Virus record (IMG/VR): IMGVR_UViG_3300025616_000004
Span: 33,231 to 97,230 of that record
Length of the DNA: 64,000 nt
From: a virus
Reading direction: 5' to 3' (one strand)
This document shows, piece after piece, positions 1-8,806 of this stretch. The notes under the pieces were generated by a model that ran no database searches, was not told where the DNA came from, and saw nothing but the letters and a program-made list of their open reading frames with translations. Each line of letters opens with the position of its first letter. The stretch's first letter is position 1. A program made the translations under genes and the position numbers.

Positions 1-643
1 CAGGTATCTTTTTAGATTCCTTCCTGCCAAAATTAATTTCAAACACTTCTGCTAGAGGTCTATTATTAAGTTTTAATATATTTAGTACTTTGTTCTTACC
101 AACTTTGTAGGGAGTTAATTTTCCAAGTCCCAAGCTACTTAGGTAAGGTAATACTCTAGTTAATACTTTATCCGAGCATCCTAAAGTAACTCCCACATAA
201 TGATCTTCTTTGTTACTATAGTCTATGCTCCCGTCCCCTAAATAGAGTCCAGCTATGTATGCAAATTCTGGAGTAGCCATATCTATTAAAGTATCCTTCA
301 TGTTCTTAAATTTTCTTTTATAGTACTCTTTAAGATTCACTATTTTTGATGTTCTACTGCCTTTATGTATATTTGTTCTAGTTAACACTTGATCTAAACC
401 TGTTAAATCTCCCACTTTTTTCCAAGATGTCTTATCTCCATCCCATGTTAAGACAGGGTGATCTGTCTTGTACTCCTCAACTATGCCTGAATCATATAAC
501 ACTTCAATAGTATCCGAAAAATCCTCTGCATAAATAAAATCCTGTTCTCTCTCAAACCTATCTATTATTTTATCCGTGCTTAATAATGAGTAAGGTCTAA
601 CCAAGCCTCTATTTGTTAAAACAAATGAGTTATCCCCCAAACA
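1..643 (-). mobile_element. Intein in DNA polymerase motif B (N-terminal part), with LAGLIDADG block
   Basis: The polymerase reading frame continues without a stop from KAAKV into CLGDNSFVLTNRGLVRPYSL, an intein A block with Cys1. A B-block-like stretch TDHPVLTWDG follows. AYIAGLYLGDGSID at about 228-264 is the first dodecapeptide of a LAGLIDADG endonuclease. The insertion point is just before the K-x3-NFG-x2-YG helix of motif B, the nucleotide-binding O-helix. The C-terminal splice junction is outside the window, so splicing competence cannot be judged. Confidence 0.85.
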
Positions 644-2314
644 AACTTTTGCTGCTTTTCTCTTCTCTTTATTATAGTTAGCTTCTCCAAATAACTTCTT
701 AGCCATTTCTGTGTGAACATCTAAACCTAATCTGAAAGGTTCTATAAAATTAGGCTCTCCTGATAATATCCCTGCGATCTTTAACTCTTCCCCATTGTAA
801 TCTAATGAGGCAATAAGTTCAGTATCATCTTTAACTCTTATAGCTTTTCGTACATTGATCTCTGGGGAGAATCCTTCTATAATATAAGCATCTTTATTAT
901 TAGTAATGAATTCTTTGACTTCATTACTTCCTGGTTTTCCTAATAGATCAAATCTATAACCTAAAATACCTTCTCTAAAATCATCAGATATTTTTACAGC
1001 ATTATACATGGCTGGTTTGGGTTTGGTCAGATTTTGAATATTCAAATTGATAAAGTAATCATCCTCCAATACCTTAGACTTAGCTCCGCCTCCAGATGCA
1101 AGCCTTCCTGAGGCTGTGCCGAAGAGTTTATAGTTTACCCTACACATCCCTACATCTGGATTCTCATCGGACACTGAGTTGGCATTGGCTAGTTTATGTA
1201 TATAAGTGTTTAAAGCTTTCTCAAGACCGCTTAACTCTATAAGTTCTTTTGCTATGGGATGTTTATCTGATATTGCAAGTAGGGAATCCTTGGAGGTACT
1301 CATCTTACCTCCATCAGTTTTTACTCCTGTATCTATCCCCATACTTTCTAACGCTTTTACTAGTTCGTTAGATTTTGAAGCTATGTTAAAAGGGTATCCT
1401 ACCGCCTTGTAGATAGACATCTCAAGATCTTTTTTTCTTCTTAAAATCTCTTCCTCATATTCTCTCATTATCTTCTTATCGATATAAATAGGAACTGAGG
1501 TATAGTAATTTATAAAAGACTTAACTAAAGCATTGTCCATTTTAAGAATGCTTTCACATCCTTCTGCTCTAAGCATAGGATACAATTTTTTAAACAGTCC
1601 GTAAGTATTTATTGCATCCGAACATGCATACTCAAAGCAATCTGTTGGGTTTATATATTGAAAAGTTTTAGACTTTCCTAATACCTCTTTGAACTTCTGG
1701 GCTCTTCTGCCTAGGAAGAGTTCAGAAGCAGGTTTCAGACCAAATTGACCTGAGGCGTTAGTATCTGAATTATAGGTCAAAACCATAGTATCAAATAAGT
1801 TAATCTTTGACATGTCGTAATCTTCTTTTTTTATCATCATGCTGTCAAAAATAGCATTGTGCATTAAAACAAGCTTGGCGTTGAGCATGGTTTCATATAT
1901 TAAATCTAAGGCTACCTTAGGATCAAGATTGCAATTGTAAGGAGTGTACTCTTCAAGAGTTATCTTCTTCATCTGAGGAAGTCCCGTTTTCTTGTATAAA
2001 ACCTTGTTACCCTCTTTATCTATCTTAGGCACTTCAGTTTCTATCCGACTAACCTCTTCATGTCTTATAGGAACATAGTAACCTTTCCATTCATCAAAAG
2101 AGAATGAAAATCCAACTACCTTGTCCATGCCTAGATCCAATCCAGTCGTTTCGGTATCCACAGCCATTGTCTTACCTTTATTTTCTGAGAGTATCTGATG
2201 TAACTCGAGTACGTTAGTTACGAGGTTAAACTTAGCCTTACTCTCCCAATTCCAATCTAAAGGCACTTGTCCACTAAAGAAGTGAGTATACCCTAGTTTA
2301 TTATCTAATGCCAT
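1..2314 (-). CDS. polA: Family A DNA polymerase with 3'-5' exonuclease domain, interrupted by an intein; 3' end beyond window
   Basis: This is the phage replicative or repair DNA polymerase, a Pol I homologue. The N-terminal exonuclease domain shows AVDTETTGLD (D53, E55). The polymerase domain shows motif A as SLDYNGEELK (D505, in place of the usual DYSQIELR) and the start of motif B as RKAAKV near residue 557. There the frame passes into an intein (Cys558). I translated about 771 residues before the left edge; the rest of the intein and the C-terminal extein lie outside. The ATG overlaps the stop of the primase zinc-domain gene (TAATG), so the two are translationally coupled. It ends a replication operon with DnaB helicase and primase. 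The family assignment is secure; the exact start is supported by the overlap. Confidence 0.93.
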   Translation of the reverse strand, partial: MALDNKLGYTHFFSGQVPLDWNWESKAKFNLVTNVLELHQILSENKGKTMAVDTETTGLDLGMDKVVGFSFSFDEWKGYYVPIRHEEVSRIETEVPKIDKEGNKVLYKKTGLPQMKKITLEEYTPYNCNLDPKVALDLIYETMLNAKLVLMHNAIFDSMMIKKEDYDMSKINLFDTMVLTYNSDTNASGQFGLKPASELFLGRRAQKFKEVLGKSKTFQYINPTDCFEYACSDAINTYGLFKKLYPMLRAEGCESILKMDNALVKSFINYYTSVPIYIDKKIMREYEEEILRRKKDLEMSIYKAVGYPFNIASKSNELVKALESMGIDTGVKTDGGKMSTSKDSLLAISDKHPIAKELIELSGLEKALNTYIHKLANANSVSDENPDVGMCRVNYKLFGTASGRLASGGGAKSKVLEDDYFINLNIQNLTKPKPAMYNAVKISDDFREGILGYRFDLLGKPGSNEVKEFITNNKDAYIIEGFSPEINVRKAIRVKDDTELIASLDYNGEELKIAGILSGEPNFIEPFRLGLDVHTEMAKKLFGEANYNKEKRKAAKVCLGDNSFVLTNRGLVRPYSLLSTDKIIDRFEREQDFIYAEDFSDTIEVLYDSGIVEEYKTDHPVLTWDGDKTSWKKVGDLTGLDQVLTRTNIHKGSRTSKIVNLKEYYKRKFKNMKDTLIDMATPEFAYIAGLYLGDGSIDYSNKEDHYVGVTLGCSDKVLTRVLPYLSSLGLGKLTPYKVGKNKVLNILKLNNRPLAEVFEINFGRKESKKIP

Positions 2315-2796
2315 TATTTAATCTCCTCTCTAACCTCTTTGACCGTATACCCAAAATACAGATCATCTAAAAATGTAGATAAGTCTTCATCACTATCTAC
2401 CCACTTATTATGAATTTCTTTTGAAAAATCATCTATATGTTTATCGAAACTTCCAGTATCTCTGAGTATCTTTAGGATATCTTTTAACTCTTTCTCGGTG
2501 AATTGCATGCCTATGATTTTCAAAGGGTCTTGTCCTTGTATTTTTGTAATGTAGTCATAGGATGTAAATTGTTTATTACAACTCCAACACTGTAATCTAG
2601 TTATTCCATCCTCATCATGGAACCATTTAGCTGCGGGACTATTTTTATTATCATGAAATAAGCAAAAACAAGTACCTAATTTAATATCTATAGGTCTTCC
2701 CGTATGAACATCTGTTAACTCTTCAAAGGGTACCAGCCTTTCTATTAAAGTTTTAAGCTGTCTTTTATCTAATTTACCTATTTCATTATTACACAC
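2314..2796 (-). CDS. Primase zinc-binding (CHC2-type) domain protein
   Basis: The protein has 160 aa. It carries a CHC2-like zinc ribbon: CFCLFHDNKNSP, then about 17 residues later CWSC, as in the N-terminal template-recognition domain of DnaG primases. No TOPRIM or RNA polymerase domain is present. A TOPRIM-containing primase piece is encoded separately at 59678-60376. Translation starts at GTG; the GTG overlaps the TAG stop of the upstream DnaB gene. The gene's own stop overlaps the ATG of the DNA polymerase. The context (helicase, primase domain, polymerase) supports a role in priming at the fork. The zinc-binding call is strong; that it works with the distant TOPRIM protein is inference. 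Confidence 0.8.
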   Translation of the reverse strand: MCNNEIGKLDKRQLKTLIERLVPFEELTDVHTGRPIDIKLGTCFCLFHDNKNSPAAKWFHDEDGITRLQCWSCNKQFTSYDYITKIQGQDPLKIIGMQFTEKELKDILKILRDTGSFDKHIDDFSKEIHNKWVDSDEDLSTFLDDLYFGYTVKEVREEIK

Positions 2797-4256
2797 TAGT
2801 CTTCAAAATCCATACTGCCGAAATCCATATCGTATTCCTCATCTACGTTCTCAGCATCCTGTTCTTCTTCCATAATTTCTTCCGTTGTTTTAGAAGATGC
2901 TGGATTAGTTATTAGTTCTGCCATTGCTTCTGGATTTCCCATCTCTGGGAATTGGCTTTTGGCTACACCTACTGAGAAATACTCAGGTAGTACTATTGTA
3001 TTTATAGGATTCTCAGGAGTGTCTCCATCTCTATTTTTAACTATAAATATGTCAACATTTCCTGCATTTTTCTGAGCTTTTGATGCATACAGTATCAAAG
3101 CTACAGATGCAGACCTTTCTATCTCGTTAGCCTCTGCAAAATAGGTAGTACTTGCTAACTTTTTACCCCCATCCTGCTCACCTTGTTTCTCTAACAATTC
3201 AGTTCCCGCCCTGCTAACCTGACATAACATTAACAAGATAAAATTCATCCGAATACTCAAATCTGTAAAAAACTGAATGTAATGGTTAAGTGCGGAGTAT
3301 TGATCTAGTTTTAATGAAGGAGGAATTCTGTTCTTAAAGAGATTTATATAATCGATAACCACTAGATCTAGTTCTCCACCCATCTCCTCTTTCTTTTTTT
3401 GGATAAATGCCTCTAGGTATGCAGGAGTGCATTCCTCTAAATCTTCACTACCTACAACAGTTATCTGACCCTTAGCATTAGATTTCCAATCCTTAACTGC
3501 CTTTTCTAATTGTATCTCCTGTTTTGGGGTTAGTATTGTTTTCTTTATATGGCTTGCTTTTATATCATAACCTATCTCATGAGCATGTCTAGCAATCAAA
3601 TTATAAAATATCCTCATTGTAGTTACTTCTAAGGTTATATACAGTACCTTTTTGCCTTCTTTTACGGCAGCACGGTAAGCTATAGACAGGGCAAATGTAG
3701 TTTTAAATCTTCCGACAGGTGCTGCTACTACATTTAAGGTTCCGTAGTCTAGCCCCTTAGTATACCTATCCAAGTCAGGTATTCCAAACTTTAAGCCCTT
3801 AGGAGCTAGTTTAGCTGCTGCATATCCAGATATAACGCTGTCTATTGTTATAGGGTTTTTATTTCTACATTTTATGTTTCCTGATACAATATCCTGAACT
3901 GCGTCTAAATCCTGATTATTAATAGCCTCCATTATTTGTTTAAGTTGTTTATGTTTCTTAAGCTGGTTCGTAAGCTGTATAAATATATCAGGGCTATAGG
4001 GCATTTCTGGATCATAAAATTTATTCGGATGTTTGGCTTCTAAGTAAACTGCATCTGGAAACCTGCCTTCTTCTTTATGAAAAGAAATAGCGTCTTCAAA
4101 GATAACCCTCATCCATGTAATAGGCGAAGAATCTAACAAAGTGATAGTTTCTTTTATAGAATCAAGAGAGTGTACTTTATCTAAACTAGATAGAACTAAA
4201 GTAGCTAGTTTAGTAAGCTCTTCTGCATTAAATATTCTATTATCTAAATTACTCAT
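2796..4256 (-). CDS. dnaB: Replicative DnaB-type hexameric DNA helicase
   Basis: The protein has 486 aa. The RecA-like ATPase domain begins near residue 165 (LDRYTKGLDYGTLNVVAAPV). The P-loop APVGRFKTTFAL at 179-190 is slightly off consensus (GRFKT rather than GxGKT). Walker B is LDLVVIDYINL near residue 300, followed by the sensor-like LLMLCQVSRAG. The N-terminal part (1-130) matches the length of the DnaB helical domain but is not obviously conserved. The C-terminus is a long acidic tail (residues 450-486) rich in E and D. It lies directly upstream of the primase zinc-domain gene and polymerase. It should unwind DNA 5'-3' ahead of the fork and contact primase. The family assignment is confident. 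Confidence 0.92.
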   Translation of the reverse strand: MSNLDNRIFNAEELTKLATLVLSSLDKVHSLDSIKETITLLDSSPITWMRVIFEDAISFHKEEGRFPDAVYLEAKHPNKFYDPEMPYSPDIFIQLTNQLKKHKQLKQIMEAINNQDLDAVQDIVSGNIKCRNKNPITIDSVISGYAAAKLAPKGLKFGIPDLDRYTKGLDYGTLNVVAAPVGRFKTTFALSIAYRAAVKEGKKVLYITLEVTTMRIFYNLIARHAHEIGYDIKASHIKKTILTPKQEIQLEKAVKDWKSNAKGQITVVGSEDLEECTPAYLEAFIQKKKEEMGGELDLVVIDYINLFKNRIPPSLKLDQYSALNHYIQFFTDLSIRMNFILLMLCQVSRAGTELLEKQGEQDGGKKLASTTYFAEANEIERSASVALILYASKAQKNAGNVDIFIVKNRDGDTPENPINTIVLPEYFSVGVAKSQFPEMGNPEAMAELITNPASSKTTEEIMEEEQDAENVDEEYDMDFGSMDFED

Positions 4257-4290
4257 ATATTAATATACCCTTATAAATAACTAATAATCA

Positions 4291-4899
4291 TCATGCATCA
4301 TGCACAAACCCATCACCTTGAGTCGAGGTTGTTCTAGTTTCTAAGGATACTTCTTTTGTTTCTAAAGACATATCCTCGTTTCTTACGGTATTTGGACTAT
4401 CCTCGAAAAGATCAATAGCTTTCATAAAAGGGATAGTTCTTACAAAAGGCAAGGCATTTCTTAACTCACAGAGGACTATTGTTTTGTTTCCATTTGCATA
4501 TCTATTATGGAATACTGAAGTCATGTGTTTATCATTTCCCAAATGAGAAGTGTTTAAGTTCACGTAGATAAGTAATAGAGGATGTAGAGGATTTGAAAAA
4601 CCACTTGATATCTCGTATTTCTTAGAAAATAGACCTTCTGCTAATTGCTCGAATGTATATTTCAAAGGTTCTCTACTACAACCTGACCAAAGATTTATAA
4701 TATGCATCCCTGCTTTATTAAGTGTATCGGCGTTTCCGTATATTATAAAATTATCTATCTTAGGGATGGCTTCTTTGAACTTATTAAATTCTTCAAGGGT
4801 TATCTTACCCATAAATTTATCATAAGGCTTTAATATGCCCCTACAACTTTTAATCTTATAATTTTCGGGTGTCTCTCTAAGCTTTCTGTTATTATTCAT
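4291..4899 (-). CDS. Unknown replication-cluster protein, possible helicase-loader-like
   Basis: The protein has 202 aa and sits immediately upstream of the DnaB gene. Part of it resembles the DnaC/DnaI loader fold: FIIYGNADTLNKAGMHIIN occupies the place of a P-loop but lacks GK[TS]. HPLLLIYVNL resembles a Walker B strand. HNRYANGNKTIVLCEL recalls the 'NRY..g..TI' signature of loaders. The missing P-loop lysine means it may not bind ATP. A perfect host-type promoter (4923-4951) lies just upstream, so it may lead its own operon. I do not recognise the family; loader is a position-based and weak-motif inference. Confidence 0.45.
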   Translation of the reverse strand: MNNNRKLRETPENYKIKSCRGILKPYDKFMGKITLEEFNKFKEAIPKIDNFIIYGNADTLNKAGMHIINLWSGCSREPLKYTFEQLAEGLFSKKYEISSGFSNPLHPLLLIYVNLNTSHLGNDKHMTSVFHNRYANGNKTIVLCELRNALPFVRTIPFMKAIDLFEDSPNTVRNEDMSLETKEVSLETRTTSTQGDGFVHDA

Positions 4900-4922
4900 A
4901 TTTACCTTCTCCTATGTAAGGA

Positions 4923-4951
4923 ATTATAACATACGTATCTTAATAAGTCAA
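4923..4951 (-). promoter_or_regulatory. Host-type sigma70 promoter
   Basis: The minus strand reads TTGACT, 17 bp, TATAAT, with TATGT directly before the -10. It lies 24 bp upstream of the gene starting at 4899 and in the gap after the SF2 helicase gene. Confidence 0.85.
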
Positions 4952-4967
4952 GTGCTTTAAGTTATTT

Positions 4968-6482
4968 CTACTCAAATCCTTTGAAAGCTTTCTTACCCTT
5001 AGTTCCAGCATCCCAAAGATTAGCCTTCCTAATTTTGTCCATTAAATTTTTGTTAAAACTTTTGAGGTCGCCTTCTGGGATTTCATCAGCCTCAAGTATC
5101 GTGTTTGTGAGTTGTTTATAGGAGGATACCAGTTCATATTTGTAGGCATCTACTGTTCCTACTAACTTCCCGCCTAGTTCTATTTCAGTTGTTATAAAAT
5201 GTATCTTAAAATTAGGATGCTTGCTAAACAAACGGACTATGCGTCCCCTAGCTTGTAAAAATGCTCCAATTCCTTGAGGTACGTTATAGAAAAATAAGTT
5301 ATTCACGCTCTGCAAATTAAGTGAGGTCGAGCCTGCTGCACTTATCAGTAATACTTTATTGGAAGGGTCGGAGTTAAACCATTCTTTAATCTCACGTCTT
5401 TCCTTTGTACTAACAGTTCCATTTATCTTCCTATGATCTATATTCAACTTATCAAATATCTTAGATAACATGTCCATAGTTTCATGGTAATGTACGTACG
5501 TTAAAAGTCCTGTCTTAAGATAGGGTTTTATAGTTTCTAAGTATAGTTTAATCTTCGACCTATCTTTATCTACAGTATGTTGTAAATCTACTAATCTTGC
5601 TCCGTGTGTTTTAGCATCCTTTGAGTTAAGTAATCCTTCTGAAGCTGTCATGTAGTCATTTGGATTACTTAAAGTACACTTATGGACAAGGTACTCAGTA
5701 TCCTGTTTAGGGTAGTAGTCAAAACATATGGGTTTTATCTTCTCACGCATGAGCTCTAAATTTTTGTACCCTACTATCTCGGGGTACTGTCTTCCAGTTT
5801 TCCAATTTTTAACCATCTTCTCTTCTATAAATGTTGAGGAAAATACTGTTCTATTCTTAAAGATTTTAGAGTCAAGTATCTGAACTTGATAGAATAAATC
5901 AATTAATTTTGACATAATGGGGGTAGCTGTTAAGAATGTTAAATATTTTATAGGTTTTCTTATAGCTACAAAACACTTTGTAAGCATCGCAGTAGGCGTT
6001 TTTAGACGTTGTGATTCATCACAGTAGACTGCTGTGGGATATTTATTCAATCCTTTAAACAACGTCCTCAAATCTAAAGAGGTTAACTTCTCATATTGTA
6101 TGATTGCAACATCTTCCTCAGGATTTGTAAAGAAACCTTCAAGACTCTCGTCACTAGATATTAGAAGAGGCTTAAATGAGCTTCCATCGTCATACTCTAT
6201 TTTACTTTGCATTTCATCATGTAGTTCTAGGCATGATGACTTTGTTCCAAATACAATTGCTTTCTTAACATCTCCCCTATTCAACAAATCTATTGCGGAT
6301 TTTATAAAACAGATTGATTTTCCAGTGCCTGTAGACAAGCTTATCAGGGATGCAGGTCTACTCGTAGAGAAGTTTATAGCGTCCTCTTGATAGTCTCTTA
6401 GTGTGATACTATCTATTAACTTTAACATTCTATTCTCATTCTTTCTAGTATCCCTCTCCACAATGTAGGGTAAATATGCCAT
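4968..6482 (-). CDS. SF2 DEAD/DEAH-box DNA helicase (UvsW/SNF2-like)
   Basis: The protein has 504 aa. Helicase motifs occur in order: Q/I region LRDYQEDAINF followed by LISLSTGTGKSICFI (Walker A); DESQRLKTP (motif II, DESQ); TFLTATPIM (motif III); and the C-terminal lobe with LISAAGSTSLNLQS (motif V) and FLQARGRIVR (motif VI). This two-lobe layout matches phage UvsW-type or SNF2-like helicases, which remodel recombination intermediates or forks. The start overlaps the end of the PNKP-like gene by about 38 nt; an internal ATG at 6428 (MLKLIDSITLRDYQ) is an alternative. The family is certain; the exact substrate is inferred. Confidence 0.88.
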   Translation of the reverse strand: MAYLPYIVERDTRKNENRMLKLIDSITLRDYQEDAINFSTSRPASLISLSTGTGKSICFIKSAIDLLNRGDVKKAIVFGTKSSCLELHDEMQSKIEYDDGSSFKPLLISSDESLEGFFTNPEEDVAIIQYEKLTSLDLRTLFKGLNKYPTAVYCDESQRLKTPTAMLTKCFVAIRKPIKYLTFLTATPIMSKLIDLFYQVQILDSKIFKNRTVFSSTFIEEKMVKNWKTGRQYPEIVGYKNLELMREKIKPICFDYYPKQDTEYLVHKCTLSNPNDYMTASEGLLNSKDAKTHGARLVDLQHTVDKDRSKIKLYLETIKPYLKTGLLTYVHYHETMDMLSKIFDKLNIDHRKINGTVSTKERREIKEWFNSDPSNKVLLISAAGSTSLNLQSVNNLFFYNVPQGIGAFLQARGRIVRLFSKHPNFKIHFITTEIELGGKLVGTVDAYKYELVSSYKQLTNTILEADEIPEGDLKSFNKNLMDKIRKANLWDAGTKGKKAFKGFE

Positions 6483-6882
6483 TCTCTCTGAATAAATTGA
6501 CTACTGAGATCCTATCTTCAATGGCAAAGAGTATGTCGAAGTTTGGGATTATACTTTTTTGAATTAGTTCCAGTTTTATTACACTATCTTCTCGATCGTC
6601 TCCTGTCTTCTTAAGAATGAGTTTGTCATAGTATATTCTATATCTAACTAACCAGTCTTCTGTCTCCTGCCTTGCTGACTCAGGACGGGCTGAAAGTATA
6701 ACTATCCTATGACTAAGCATGAATTTCTCCATGATTTCTAACACAGGTTTATTAGGCACGTCTGTATAGCTGAGATCTATATACTTTTGAAAATTAATAT
6801 CTCTCCATTTAGCACGAGATTTATAGTCACTCAAAGTACCATCAAAGTCTACTATTATACACTTTTCTTTTTTATTTACCAA
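6445..6882 (-). CDS. HAD-superfamily 3' phosphatase, like the phosphatase half of polynucleotide kinase
   Basis: The protein has 145 aa. HAD motif I is IIVDFDGTLSDY; motif II is VILSARPESAR; K and D residues of the later motifs appear in KKTGDDREDS and AIEDRISVVNLF. The pattern 'GDxRxDxxxK' and 'EDR' closely matches the C-terminal 3'-phosphatase domain of T4 Pnkp, here without the kinase half. It would remove 3' phosphates from nucleic acid ends or hydrolyse nucleotides. Translation appears to start at a TTG (6880-6882) preceded by GGGAGG. The gene follows a coiled-coil mini-gene at 6890-7030. Confidence 0.75.
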   Translation of the reverse strand: MVNKKEKCIIVDFDGTLSDYKSRAKWRDINFQKYIDLSYTDVPNKPVLEIMEKFMLSHRIVILSARPESARQETEDWLVRYRIYYDKLILKKTGDDREDSVIKLELIQKSIIPNFDILFAIEDRISVVNLFRENGIFTLHCGEGY

Positions 6883-6889
6883 AGATTGA

Positions 6890-7030
6890 CTACCTCCCTA
6901 CTATCTCCATTATCAACTCTTGTATCTTGTTGAATACTCTCTTTGAATCTTTTTCTTTAAGTCTAAGTTCTTCTTCGAGCATGCTTAATTTCTTTCTTAG
7001 ATAATTAAGCTCTATTCCATCCCTATCCAT
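6890..7030 (-). CDS. Small coiled-coil protein, 46 aa
   Basis: An ATG at 7028-7030 with a GGAG site upstream opens a 46-codon frame ending at TAG 6890-6892. The protein is highly charged and helical, with heptad-like leucines (LNYLRKKLSMLEEELRLKE). It lies tightly between two real genes, and its 3' end supplies the GGGAGG Shine-Dalgarno of the TTG-started phosphatase. Function unknown; a small binding partner is plausible. Confidence 0.6.
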   Translation of the reverse strand: MDRDGIELNYLRKKLSMLEEELRLKEKDSKRVFNKIQELIMEIVGR

Positions 7031-7082
7031 TCCTAAACTCCTGTAACTTAAGTTCAGTCAATCTCCTCAAGACATCTTCATA

Positions 7083-7352
7083 TCATTCAGTTACATTTCT
7101 AGGACTACTAGATGTCATACCTTTAGTGTGCACATCCTTCTTCCCTATTTTAAAACTCTCTTGAATTCGATTGCCTTCTAGGTGCATATATCCGTAAGTA
7201 GTTATTCCACGTTTATAAAATATATAAGTCTTGTACCCATACTCTACCAACCTAATAGGATCCAAATCTCTTATTTTAGTATAATGCTCTAAAAGTACTT
7301 CATTACTTTGAGCTAAACTTCTTTCACCTAAGTTGTTGTTATTGATTTTCAT
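7083..7352 (-). CDS. Hypothetical protein, 89 aa
   Basis: The gene starts with an ATG behind GAAGGAG and overlaps the 3' end of the dNMP kinase gene by 14 nt. The protein is small and mixed alpha/beta, with no motif I recognise. A YGYKTYIFYKRG stretch is aromatic-rich. After the TGA the same frame stays open for 17 more codons but has no start, so I treat it as non-coding. The position inside the nucleotide-metabolism cluster suggests an early function. Confidence 0.6.
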   Translation of the reverse strand: MKINNNNLGERSLAQSNEVLLEHYTKIRDLDPIRLVEYGYKTYIFYKRGITTYGYMHLEGNRIQESFKIGKKDVHTKGMTSSSPRNVTE

Positions 7353-7896
7353 TTGTAATCTCCTTCATTATTCTATCTATCTTACCATAAAAATCTTCAA
7401 TCGTTCCATCATTTATGATAGTGTAGTCCCATGGGTAATCATTTAGTTTGCCTTCTGACTCATGTTCTTCTGTGATTACAGCACTAGGTCTTACTATCTT
7501 TATAAGCTTAAATCCTTTTTCTCTAAAAGTATCTGCTTCGTTTAGGAATCTAACATCCTCACAAATATGATTTATATTTTTATCCAGATTGTTAGTACCT
7601 ATATCCAACCACACTGAATCCCCTATATAAGCCCGCCCCCACTGAGTTCCGATCGTTTGTTGTAGATACCTAGGAGTCTTTCCTATCTCGAGTATAACTG
7701 TTTCTTTTAAATCTCCGTAAACCATTCTCTGAATCATATCTTCGCTATATCCTAGCCCTCTTATGAAAGCCTCTGTCATTTTTTTAAGAGTCTTAGCTAA
7801 TACTATTCTCTTATATCCGTAAAAAGCCATAAGATAGTCTGCCGTAGTAGTTTTCCCAGATTGCATTGAAGGGGAGTATAAACCTATATTAACCAA
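7339..7896 (-). CDS. Deoxynucleoside monophosphate kinase
   Basis: The protein has 185 aa and begins with a P-loop, LYSPSMQSGKTTTADYL (residues 5-21), then YLQQTIGTQWGRAYIGDSVW, the substrate and LID signature seen in phage dNMP kinases. VRFLNEADTFREKGFKLIKI matches the strand and helix before the C-terminal substrate loop. The enzyme phosphorylates dNMPs to supply DNA precursors. Translation starts at TTG (7894-7896) with a perfect AAGGAG seven bases upstream. The gene overlaps the upstream exonuclease gene by 8 nt, so expression is coupled. Confidence 0.85.
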   Translation of the reverse strand: MVNIGLYSPSMQSGKTTTADYLMAFYGYKRIVLAKTLKKMTEAFIRGLGYSEDMIQRMVYGDLKETVILEIGKTPRYLQQTIGTQWGRAYIGDSVWLDIGTNNLDKNINHICEDVRFLNEADTFREKGFKLIKIVRPSAVITEEHESEGKLNDYPWDYTIINDGTIEDFYGKIDRIMKEITNENQ

Positions 7897-8806
7897 TACT
7901 AGTCTCCTTTTTTCTACTTAAATCGTACATGTAGCCTTCTAACTGTGAGAGCTTATAGTAGGATATCAAAGATCTATCTGGATTTTTAATCCGAGTCATG
8001 TTATAACTTAGCTGAAGTTCTGGATTAGAATATTTTTTCAAATCCATAATCAATAAGTTTGTCTCTACTGTATCGATGGCTTCTAGATACTTATCTGCTA
8101 TCTTCTCATTTGGAGTCCCTCTATAAGAATACATTATTTCAGTAAAGTTATCAATAGTCAAATCGTCTTTCCATTTATCCGATATCTCTACTTTAAACTC
8201 AGTTTTTACCCTAGATACGGGTTTAGGTAAATTGTCAGATGAGTCGCCATCCAGTACCCTAAAGGCTAGTAGGGATTGGGTATCAACTCCAAACTTATTT
8301 AAAACATCTATAGGTTTTATTTTCTTAAATCCTTTTTCATACTCTTTCGATACTGTAAAAGTATCACTCAATTGCCAGAAATCACAATCCCCTGAGTGTA
8401 TGATAACTTCCTTAAATGTATCTTTAAATTTATATGCCATGCTTGCAATAAGATCATCAGCCTCCTGTTTATCATTGATAGCAAAATATACTTTAGGTAC
8501 GTTACTTAGTATGTTAATTATCTCCTTATCATTAACATGGACATCTTCCTTCTTAACCCTCCCAGCTTTGTAGTCTTCGTTTAATGTTTTCTTAGTACAC
8601 TTTCCGTCCATGATAAATACTATCTTAGCTTCTGGATATTTCTTAGATACTTTTTCAGTAAATAAGGATAGTCCCAGTATGGAACCTATGTAAACTTTCT
8701 CACCTTCTATGTTAATATGACAAGACGGATGTTTTGAATACCCCCAATGACAACGATTCAGTAGCCAAGAGTAGTCTATAAGTATCAATAAATCTTTATT
8801 CCCCAT
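7889..8806 (-). CDS. FEN/PIN-family 5'-3' exonuclease (T4 RNase H / T5 exonuclease type)
   Basis: The protein has 305 aa. The acidic residues of flap endonucleases appear in order: LLILIDYSWLLNR (D near 12), VFIMDGKCTKKT, DKQEADDLIASMAY, VIIHSGDCDFWQL, and LDGDSSDNLPKP, which begins the helix-hairpin-helix. Such enzymes remove RNA primers and trim flaps during lagging-strand synthesis. The polymerase encoded downstream has only the 3'-5' exonuclease, so this protein supplies the missing 5' nuclease in trans. Its start overlaps the stop of the preceding gene. Confidence 0.9.
   Translation of the reverse strand: MGNKDLLILIDYSWLLNRCHWGYSKHPSCHINIEGEKVYIGSILGLSLFTEKVSKKYPEAKIVFIMDGKCTKKTLNEDYKAGRVKKEDVHVNDKEIINILSNVPKVYFAINDKQEADDLIASMAYKFKDTFKEVIIHSGDCDFWQLSDTFTVSKEYEKGFKKIKPIDVLNKFGVDTQSLLAFRVLDGDSSDNLPKPVSRVKTEFKVEISDKWKDDLTIDNFTEIMYSYRGTPNEKIADKYLEAIDTVETNLLIMDLKKYSNPELQLSYNMTRIKNPDRSLISYYKLSQLEGYMYDLSRKKETSIG

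Noticed and set aside
7030-7085. Stop-codon read-through extension after the 89-aa gene
   Set aside because: The frame stays open for 17 codons after TGA, but there is no start, no read-through context, and the next gene's ribosome site lies there.
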